Source: Candidatus Saccharibacteria bacterium UBA6209
Lineage (GTDB): Bacteria > Patescibacteriota > Saccharimonadia > Saccharimonadales > Saccharimonadaceae
DNA length: 11,085 bases
Direction: 5' to 3'
Assembly: GCA_905370345.1 (NCBI GenBank)
Contig: CAJPKE010000023.1
Span: 1 to 11,085, forward strand
Shown: positions 6,192-11,085 of the stretch, one piece after another
Numbering within the stretch: the stretch's first letter is position 1
Layout of the letters: each line of letters opens with the position of its first letter
The notes under the pieces: model-generated
Told to the model about the DNA's origin: nothing
What the model saw: only the letters and a program-made list of their open reading frames with translations
The model's database searches: none
Program-made: the position numbers and the translations under genes

Positions 6192-7232
6192 TTAGCTAAG
6201 TTCCGCTTTCAATTTTTCAATTAGCTGGACTGGACCAGGATTGACTCCATTGAGAATAGCTGTGTAAATACTAGCCGCATCAGCCAGCACCAAACCCCAC
6301 AGCAATTGCTCCATAAGCGTCTTTCCTCGAAGTTCCAGCACGTGCGCCTTTGGTCGCTTGCCACTCAATAAACGATCGCTCAGCTCCATTCGTTCGCGGA
6401 TTCTGTCCCGCTCCAAATTGCTACGAATATCAAAAACCGTAAACGGCTTTTCTACTGGATGCGACGACCAGCCGATAAACTCGTTATGATTAAATTCTGG
6501 ATATTGATTCGAGAACGCCAAATTCTTCGCCGATTCATTCCAGCTGATCTTCCATTTATACGCCAGCGGCCAAGTCAATTCACCGCCAAAAACAACCAAC
6601 GTCTTGCCAATTGTTAATTTCGCAATCTGCTTCGCCAAATTATCAGCTTCTGGAGTTTTGGCTGTCCAATTAGATATCTCGCCCGCCAACCAGTCAGCAC
6701 TATTTTTCACCTGATCGTACAAATCATTATCAATCACCCAAAAATGTTGTAATAATTTCAATAATCCTCGCAGATGATAAACCGTCGACATTCGTGGCTG
6801 CGCGCCAGCTGGAACTTGAGCATAAGTAACATCGTCATTCTTTGCTCGCTCAATCAACGCTCCGCCAGTCGACATAGCCGCCAGACATGCCTTCTTTTCC
6901 AATGCTTGCTGATAGCAACTCAGAGTTTCCTCGGTATCGCCCGAATGACTAGCCGCAATAACCAACGTTTCCTCGCTCACAAATCCCGGCAAATCATAAC
7001 CCTTCACCACTTCAAGCGGAATATGCAACCAGCCCGCGGTCAGAACTCGAACCATATCAGCCGCTAAAGCCGAACCGCCCATTCCCGCGATCACAATATT
7101 CTTAAAATCTCGACGCTGATTCGCACCTTCGTGGATTGACACTTCATATCGAGCTTGTTCTGGAATATTCAAAACGCCGCTTAAAACGTCGCCTGGATCG
7201 TATTGTTTTATCACATTCATATCATCTAACAT
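6192..7232 (-). CDS. Bifunctional phosphoglucose/phosphomannose isomerase (SIS domain)
   Basis: Interconverts fructose-6-phosphate with glucose-6-phosphate and with mannose-6-phosphate in the cytoplasm, linking glycolysis to sugar-nucleotide synthesis. It belongs to the archaeal/bacterial PGI/PMI family, not the large classical Pgi. The SIS domain shows GMGGSA at 50-55 and the phosphate-binding SHSGDTEETLS at 95-105, then PRMST at 146-150. The C-terminal PGI domain shows WNESAKN with E233 and FNHNE with H249. The 16-residue gap between these equals that of the catalytic Glu203/His219 pair in the Pyrobaculum enzyme. Length (346 aa) is only slightly above the usual 300-330. The ATG is set by AAGGAG six bases upstream. 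The gene converges on the exporter permease with one base between stop codons and no terminator between, so the two transcripts probably overlap. Confidence 0.92.
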   Translation of the reverse strand: MLDDMNVIKQYDPGDVLSGVLNIPEQARYEVSIHEGANQRRDFKNIVIAGMGGSALAADMVRVLTAGWLHIPLEVVKGYDLPGFVSEETLVIAASHSGDTEETLSCYQQALEKKACLAAMSTGGALIERAKNDDVTYAQVPAGAQPRMSTVYHLRGLLKLLQHFWVIDNDLYDQVKNSADWLAGEISNWTAKTPEADNLAKQIAKLTIGKTLVVFGGELTWPLAYKWKISWNESAKNLAFSNQYPEFNHNEFIGWSSHPVEKPFTVFDIRSNLERDRIRERMELSDRLLSGKRPKAHVLELRGKTLMEQLLWGLVLADAASIYTAILNGVNPGPVQLIEKLKAELS

Positions 7233-7309
7233 CTTGCGCTCCTTGATTAACTCATGTTATAGTGTAACATATATAAGCTTAAACAATTTAATATATAAGG
7301 TGGGTTATA
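7233..7309. promoter_or_regulatory. Divergent control region between isomerase and 169-aa protein gene
   Basis: These 77 bases must hold both promoters. An inverted repeat ATGTTA-TAGTG-TAACAT lies at 7254-7270, and the palindrome TAAGCTTA at 7274-7281. A possible rightward promoter is TTGATT (7243-7248) with TAACAT (7265-7270) at 16-base spacing. The leftward promoter is less clear. The ribosome binding site of the rightward gene is AAGGTGG, ending six bases before its ATG. Confidence 0.4.
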
Positions 7310-7819
7310 ATGGATTCTCAAGCTAATCAATCATTCAGTGACGACCAAGAACTGGCTAAGGTATTAGCTGGCGTATCACAAAATACAGACAATAATTTAC
7401 AATTCGAAGAGACAAATGCTACAGCTTCACCTGTAATTAATCCTGCAACCATCTCACCGGATCCTGTCGCTACAGACCAGAACGATGAGCCTGCTATTGA
7501 TATAGCGAAGCCTACCGCTCCAGAGTCAGTTACGCCAACTCCAGCAATCAGCGCACCAACTCCAACTGCAGCCGTAGATCCTGCGCTTGATACGATTAAG
7601 CAAACTGCCCTGAACGAGTTGCGTCCATTAGTCGACAAGCTAGACGTTTCTCCAGAAGAAAAGTTCGATACTTACCTATTACTTCTTCGTTCTACGGACG
7701 ATAAAACTCTGATCGCACCAGCACACGACGCTGCCGTAGCTATTGTTGACGAAGCTCGTCGTGCTCAGGCTCTACTGGATATCATTAAAGAAATCGACTA
7801 CTTATCAAATCCTCGTTAA
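7310..7819 (+). CDS. Conserved CPR-type hypothetical protein, disordered N-terminus plus helical C-terminal domain
   Basis: Function unknown. The 169-aa protein has two parts. Residues 1-90 are acidic and low complexity, becoming rich in Pro, Thr and Ala from about 36 onward (repeated TPTPA/SAPTPTA), and are probably disordered. Residues 91-163 look entirely helical (LNELRPLVDKLDVSPEEKFDTYLLLLRSTDD, then HDAAVAIVDEARRAQALLDIIKEI). I recall similar C-terminal domains in Saccharibacteria and other CPR genomes, always as hypothetical proteins; that is memory, not a search. There is no signal peptide or membrane segment, so it should be cytoplasmic, perhaps a scaffold or binding partner. AAGGTGG upstream supports the ATG. 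The gene stands alone and ends at a terminator shared with groEL. Confidence 0.8.
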   Translation: MDSQANQSFSDDQELAKVLAGVSQNTDNNLQFEETNATASPVINPATISPDPVATDQNDEPAIDIAKPTAPESVTPTPAISAPTPTAAVDPALDTIKQTALNELRPLVDKLDVSPEEKFDTYLLLLRSTDDKTLIAPAHDAAVAIVDEARRAQALLDIIKEIDYLSNPR

Positions 7820-7832
7820 GTCATTCCTCCAA

Positions 7833-7867
7833 AATAAAAACCCGCCATTTTCGGCGGGATTTTTATT
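7833..7867. terminator. Bidirectional intrinsic terminator
   Basis: A GC-rich stem CCCGCC (7841-7846) and GGCGGG (7853-7858) encloses a six-base loop. It is flanked by AAAAA on the left and ATTTTTATT on the right, so each strand reads as hairpin plus U-run. It sits between the converging 169-aa gene and groEL and should stop both. Confidence 0.92.
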
Positions 7868-7880
7868 GCTCGGGGCAGAT

Positions 7881-9524
7881 TTACATCATACCCATTCCCG
7901 GCATACCACCAGGAGCGGCTGCAACTTCAGCCTCTGGAATATCAACCACCAAAGCGCCCATAGTTGCCGCAGTTGATGCAATTGACACTGCATTTTGAAC
8001 AGCCTCTTTAGTTACACGAGCTGGATCAATCACACCAGCCTTCTTCACGTCAATTAGACCATCTTCTGGCTTCATAACGTTAACGCCGAACCCAGGTTTA
8101 CCAGATTCAACTTGAGCAAGCAACGCGTCGGCATTCAACCCAGCATTTTTCATAATCTGCAAGAACGGTTGCTTCAGAGCGTCTTTTAGGATTTGTCGAC
8201 CAACCGACAAACTATCCGCGCCGCTAACTTTTAGATTGCCAGCCAAATTGACCAAAGTTACGCCACCACCAGCGACAATTCCCTCAGCTAAAGCCGCTTT
8301 AGTAGCCGCCACTGCATCATCAACGCGGAATTTCTTCTCGTCAATTTCCGTCTCAGTCGCGCCACCAACTTTAATAACCGCAACCTTGCCAGACAATGCC
8401 GCAGCGCGCTTGTCGAATTGTTCTTTTTCATATTCGCTAGAAGCATTTTCTGAAAGCGATTTAATTTCAGCAATTCGTTCTTTCACACCTGAAGGCTTGC
8501 CCGCACCTTCGATAATTGTAGTTTCATCCTTACCGACAATCACCTTACGTGCCGAGCCCAAAACTTCCAAGCCAGCGTTTTCAAATGTCAATCCGTGATC
8601 TTCAGAAATCACAGTCGCGCCAGTCAGCACGGCAATATCACGAAGTACATCTTTACGACGATCACCGAAACTTGGCGCCTTAACTGCTACGGTATTAAAT
8701 ACGCCCTTCAATTTGTTCAAGACCAAAATACTCAACGCCTCGCCTTCAACTTCGTCAGCAATCAGAACAACGTCCTTTTTACCGCTTTGTGCCAATTTTT
8801 CCAACATTGGCAAGAATTCCTGCACGCTAGAAATCTTCTTATCGGTAATCAAAATCGCTGGCTTTTCGTACACAGCCTCCTGGCGACCCGCGTCAGTAAC
8901 AAAGAACGGACTCACCCAACCCTTATCCAAGCTAAAACCTTCGACAACTTCAGCTTCCAGCTCCAAACCTTGACCAGCCTCAACAGTAACCACGCCGTCT
9001 TTACCGACTTTCTCGATTACGCCAGCAATCAATTTACCGATTTCCGCATCTCCCGCCGAAATCGTAGCAACTTCAGCCACGCGATCAGACTTGCCTTCAA
9101 TCGGCTCAGCCAATTTGTTCAATTCTTTAACAATTTCCGCGCCAGCTTGCTCGATGCCTTTCCTAAGTTCCATCGGATTATGCCCAGCCGCAATCAATCG
9201 ATTCGCCTCTTTCAAAATCGAGTATGTCAACACCGTTACAGTCGTTGTGCCGTCGCCTGCTTGCTTGTTCAAGTTCTTAGCGGCCTGCTTGATTAAATCG
9301 GCACCGACTTTATAGCCCAGCGTTTCGTCATCGTTTTCTGGCAATTCAATTCCTTCAGCCACAGTTACGCCGTCATGAGTAACCGTTGGACCGCCAAAAC
9401 CTTTCGCAATCACAACATTGCGACCCTTTGGACCGTAAGTTACCTTAACTGCATCGTATAGCGATTTAGCACCGCCAAGCACGCGATTTCGCGCATCGTC
9501 ATCATAAAAAACTTTTTTTGCCAT
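7881..9524 (-). CDS. groEL: Chaperonin GroEL (Hsp60, 60-kDa subunit)
   Basis: Forms the double-ring chamber that, with GroES and ATP, refolds cytosolic proteins. The 547-aa length is standard. Conserved blocks are visible in order: TYGPKGRNVVIAKGFGGPTVTHDGVTVA at the N-terminus with its phosphate-binding residues, the ATPase motif GDGTTT at 90-95, the apical-domain stretch beginning LEAEVVEGFSLDKGWVSPFF, the VDDAVAATKAALAEGIVAGGG region holding the catalytic Asp (E. coli D398 equivalent), and a C-terminal Gly-Met tail (GGMPGMGMM). The ATG at 9524 is chosen because AAGGGGAG lies seven bases upstream and the product begins MAKKV as usual; a start nine codons earlier would precede the binding site. 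It lies 14 bases downstream of the groES stop (16 bases between CDS ends) in one operon. Confidence 0.98.
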   Translation of the reverse strand: MAKKVFYDDDARNRVLGGAKSLYDAVKVTYGPKGRNVVIAKGFGGPTVTHDGVTVAEGIELPENDDETLGYKVGADLIKQAAKNLNKQAGDGTTTVTVLTYSILKEANRLIAAGHNPMELRKGIEQAGAEIVKELNKLAEPIEGKSDRVAEVATISAGDAEIGKLIAGVIEKVGKDGVVTVEAGQGLELEAEVVEGFSLDKGWVSPFFVTDAGRQEAVYEKPAILITDKKISSVQEFLPMLEKLAQSGKKDVVLIADEVEGEALSILVLNKLKGVFNTVAVKAPSFGDRRKDVLRDIAVLTGATVISEDHGLTFENAGLEVLGSARKVIVGKDETTIIEGAGKPSGVKERIAEIKSLSENASSEYEKEQFDKRAAALSGKVAVIKVGGATETEIDEKKFRVDDAVAATKAALAEGIVAGGGVTLVNLAGNLKVSGADSLSVGRQILKDALKQPFLQIMKNAGLNADALLAQVESGKPGFGVNVMKPEDGLIDVKKAGVIDPARVTKEAVQNAVSIASTAATMGALVVDIPEAEVAAAPGGMPGMGMM

Positions 9525-9540
9525 AATTAAACTCCCCTTT

Positions 9541-9810
9541 TTATCCAACAACCGTTGCTAAAATATCTTCTTCGCGAACAACCAAATATTCTGTGCCGTC
9601 AATTTTCAAATCCGTAGTCGAATATTCTTTATAAACAATTCGATCGCCAACTTTGACATTCTTCACATCGCCGCCAACTGCTTTAACTTCCGCAACTACT
9701 GGCTTTTCTTTAGCGTTATCAGGCAAGTAAATTCCGCTCGCTGTCTGAGTCTTTGCTTCTTCACGCACCGCTACAACACGGTCGCCAAGAGGCTTAATAG
9801 GTGTACTCAC
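9541..9810 (-). CDS. groES: Co-chaperonin GroES (Hsp10, 10-kDa subunit)
   Basis: The heptameric lid of the GroEL chamber. The 89-aa product shows the family pattern in full: IKPLGDRVVAVREEAKTQTASG, including the flexible mobile loop that binds GroEL, then IYLPDNAKEKPVVAEVKAVG, then KVGDRIVYKEYSTTDLKIDG and EYLVVREEDILATV. The start is taken as GTG at 9810 because GGAGG stands five bases upstream and the product then begins VSTPIKPLGDRV, as family members do. An in-frame upstream ATG at 9870 is rejected, since it would lie inside the CIRCE operator and ahead of the predicted transcription start. It is first in the groES-groEL operon, repressed through CIRCE. Confidence 0.96.
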   Translation of the reverse strand: MSTPIKPLGDRVVAVREEAKTQTASGIYLPDNAKEKPVVAEVKAVGGDVKNVKVGDRIVYKEYSTTDLKIDGTEYLVVREEDILATVVG

Positions 9811-9840
9811 GTTATCCTCCATTTCGTTAACAACGTATCT

Positions 9841-9870
9841 ATTGTAACGCACCAATTTAGCACTCGTCAA
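9841..9870 (-). promoter_or_regulatory. Sigma70-like promoter of groES-groEL
   Basis: On the minus strand the -35 box is TTGACG (plus-strand 9865-9870) and the -10 box is TACAAT (9841-9846), 18 bases apart. Transcription should start near 9834, leaving a short leader with a GGAGG ribosome binding site. The -35 box lies within the CIRCE operator, so a bound repressor would block RNA polymerase. Confidence 0.8.
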
Positions 9871-9883
9871 GTGTGAGTGCTAA
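9857..9883. promoter_or_regulatory. CIRCE operator (HrcA binding site)
   Basis: A perfect match to the CIRCE consensus: TTAGCACTC (9857-9865), nine spacer bases, GAGTGCTAA (9875-9883). CIRCE is bound by the heat-shock repressor HrcA, so the genome should encode hrcA elsewhere; it is not in this window. Confidence 0.97.
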
Positions 9884-9904
9884 TTATCTAGATACTATTC
9901 AGTA

Positions 9905-10237
9905 TTATACGATTAGTAACTCAGGGAAATTATCATCATCACTATCATCACCTTTTTCCGATGCAGAGATTCTTCCCGTAAAAACAACCCCCTTAATAGC
10001 AACTTCCCCCATTGTTATAATCATTCTAGTATTTTCACTGCTCTTTCCAACATCAATAGAAGCAGCTGAAAAGGTAACTTCCTCTTTCTTAGGAACAATA
10101 CCTCTTCTTTTTGCAATATCATTACCATCAAGATTCTCCTCAATCGTCATTGGAAATCCTGAGCCAAACGGATTAGCACGCAATACAGCATCAAGCTCCT
10201 GAAGAGTAGCTGGTTTAATAACTTTATAAGCTTCCAT
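9905..10237 (-). CDS. Hypothetical protein (110 aa), second gene of a two-gene unit
   Basis: Not recognised. The 110-aa product starts MEAYKVIKPATLQELDAVL, has a predicted helix near residues 10-20, then a mixed-charge middle (AKRRGIVPKKEEVTF) and a beta-like stretch (RMIITMGEVAIKGVVFTGRI). It ends in a very acidic segment (EKGDDSDDDNFPE). There is no signal peptide or membrane helix. It begins 7 bases after the stop of the 274-aa gene upstream, so the two are almost certainly co-transcribed. A small acidic partner beside a possible nuclease could be an inhibitor or immunity protein, but nothing in the sequence proves this. A weak hairpin (ATACT-ATTC-AGTAT, 9892-9905) at its stop lacks a U-run, so some transcription may read into groES. 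Confidence 0.7.
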   Translation of the reverse strand: MEAYKVIKPATLQELDAVLRANPFGSGFPMTIEENLDGNDIAKRRGIVPKKEEVTFSAASIDVGKSSENTRMIITMGEVAIKGVVFTGRISASEKGDDSDDDNFPELLIV

Positions 10238-10244
10238 ACTCTAC

Positions 10245-11069
10245 TTAGACTGCCCTTCTCGGCGTTCTTTGAGCTTTGTTACACCTTTCAATGGCAACTA
10301 TTTCCTTAATTTTTTCCTCATAGTAAGAACATTTACTCTTGATAATTTTGTTTTCAGGAAGCACTCTACCACAAAAATCATCATCACTAAATCCCGAACA
10401 GATTGCATAATAACCCGGTCTACGATTCCTTTCATTTGCCTTATTAGCAGAAATTTTAGTCGCTTTTATATCAATGTTAAATTCAAACCTTTCGCCTTGA
10501 TCATCGACATAGTGAACACGAATATCTCCTCCATTAAGATCATCTTCAATATTAGTCATTTCAGCAAGTTCAACTCCCGGAGTCCAGTTTAAGGCACTTT
10601 CAGCAGCAATTTCATGGCGCATTCCCTGAATCACAGCATAAAACGACTGACTAGCGTACTCAATCTCCGAGCGAGTATAATTAAGCATTAACATAACCTC
10701 ATTGATGGAATCCATAGTTTCCTTCATACTACTGCACTGCTCTTCATCTATCATAGTACGTATGATTTTATTGAATATCGTAACTGTTTCTTTACACTTC
10801 TTTATCTCTTTGTGAGACATATCACTCTTATGATTATTAAGCTTTACCTGAGCATCAAGCCAATACGGCATAATTTGTATTAATTTCAGAGCTCTGTCTT
10901 CGTCTGTTTCATATTGACTTTCTTGTTTACTACGCTGAATATTTATAGCTTTAGACACAACATACCGCTTTGCCCCTACCATTTTTAATGCCGTCCCACC
11001 TAACTTTGAGCATATTTCCATATACTCAGAAGATCTCATGACCTCAGCAGCAGTCTCACTCAATCTCAT
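10245..11069 (-). CDS. Hypothetical protein with possible PD-(D/E)XK nuclease-like core (274 aa or longer)
   Basis: Not recognised as a named family. Residues 1-150 are mainly helical and charged. Residues 150-240 fit a PD-(D/E)XK nuclease core by eye: a helix with E153 and E157 (MRHEIAAESALNW), a strand reaching D182 in LNGGDIRVHY, then FNIDIKATK with D200-I-K202 in the metal-binding position, followed by helical and strand elements (RRPGYYAICSGF). This resembles nuclease domains that read GxDI...DxK, but motifs this short can arise by chance. The ATG at 11069 has a purine-rich AGAGAG three bases upstream. No in-frame stop occurs between it and the window edge, so the true start could lie further upstream. 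The partner 110-aa gene follows after 7 bases. Confidence 0.6.
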   Translation of the reverse strand: MRLSETAAEVMRSSEYMEICSKLGGTALKMVGAKRYVVSKAINIQRSKQESQYETDEDRALKLIQIMPYWLDAQVKLNNHKSDMSHKEIKKCKETVTIFNKIIRTMIDEEQCSSMKETMDSINEVMLMLNYTRSEIEYASQSFYAVIQGMRHEIAAESALNWTPGVELAEMTNIEDDLNGGDIRVHYVDDQGERFEFNIDIKATKISANKANERNRRPGYYAICSGFSDDDFCGRVLPENKIIKSKCSYYEEKIKEIVAIERCNKAQRTPRRAV

Positions 11070-11085
11070 TCGCTCTCTATTGGAT

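Noticed and set aside
6774..7067. 97-aa plus-strand frame opposite the isomerase
   Set aside because: It is antisense to a complete, well-conserved isomerase and shows no domain features.
7743..7976. 77-aa plus-strand frame across the terminator into groEL
   Set aside because: It overlaps the 169-aa gene, the intrinsic terminator and antisense groEL, with no ribosome binding site.
8595..9296. 233-aa open frame on the plus strand opposite groEL
   Set aside because: It lies wholly antisense to an intact groEL, has no ribosome binding site or recognisable motif, and its composition is the expected shadow of the groEL codons. The same holds for the smaller plus-strand frames at 8236-8598, 8713-8973 and 9091-9315.
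9525..9551. Upstream start of GroEL adding nine residues
   Set aside because: The strong ribosome binding site lies between that start and the ATG at 9524, and the added residues overlap the end of groES.
9811..9870. Upstream ATG extension of GroES
   Set aside because: It would start within the CIRCE operator and upstream of the predicted transcription start; the GTG at 9810 has GGAGG five bases before it and gives a normal GroES N-terminus.

Overview
The window most likely comes from a Candidate Phyla Radiation bacterium, probably a Saccharibacterium (TM7). This is inferred from gene style, not proven. The supporting signs are compact gene packing, a 169-aa protein whose C-terminal helical domain I associate with CPR genomes, a merged phosphoglucose/phosphomannose isomerase, a MacB-type transporter without its adaptor gene, and a CIRCE-controlled groES-groEL operon. 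TGA acts as a stop codon at 4980-4982, which argues against the recoded Gracilibacteria and Absconditabacteria.

Positions 1-3897 hold a forward-strand defence cassette that looks AT-richer, and visibly richer in ATA isoleucine codons, than the genes to its right. About 270 bases of AT-rich, dyad-rich control DNA come first. They are followed by four tightly packed genes: a GATC-specific Dam-type adenine methylase with an extra N-terminal helix-turn-helix domain, a DpnII-family restriction endonuclease, a second methyltransferase with a THPPY catalytic motif, and a protein with an abortive-infection C-terminal (Abi_C) domain carrying a HEPN-like R-x6-H motif. Together they read as a DpnII-type restriction-modification system coupled to a candidate suicide effector. 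The cassette ends about 120 bases from the 3' end of a tRNA-Ser(GGA) gene on the minus strand, the classic position of an acquired island.

Positions 4020-6190 hold the tRNA and, divergent from it, a two-gene MacB-like ABC exporter (ATPase then permease, overlapping by 4 bases). Its promoter predicts a nearly leaderless transcript. The permease converges, with one base between stop codons, on a minus-strand bifunctional phosphoglucose/phosphomannose isomerase (6192-7232). Divergent from that is the 169-aa CPR-type protein (7310-7819), which shares a bidirectional terminator with the groES-groEL operon.

Positions 7881-9883 are groES-groEL on the minus strand with a sigma70-like promoter whose -35 box lies inside a perfect CIRCE operator, so HrcA repression is expected. 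Positions 9905-11069 hold two minus-strand genes of unknown identity in one apparent operon. The larger has a region that fits a PD-(D/E)XK nuclease core and is a candidate for an undescribed nuclease system.
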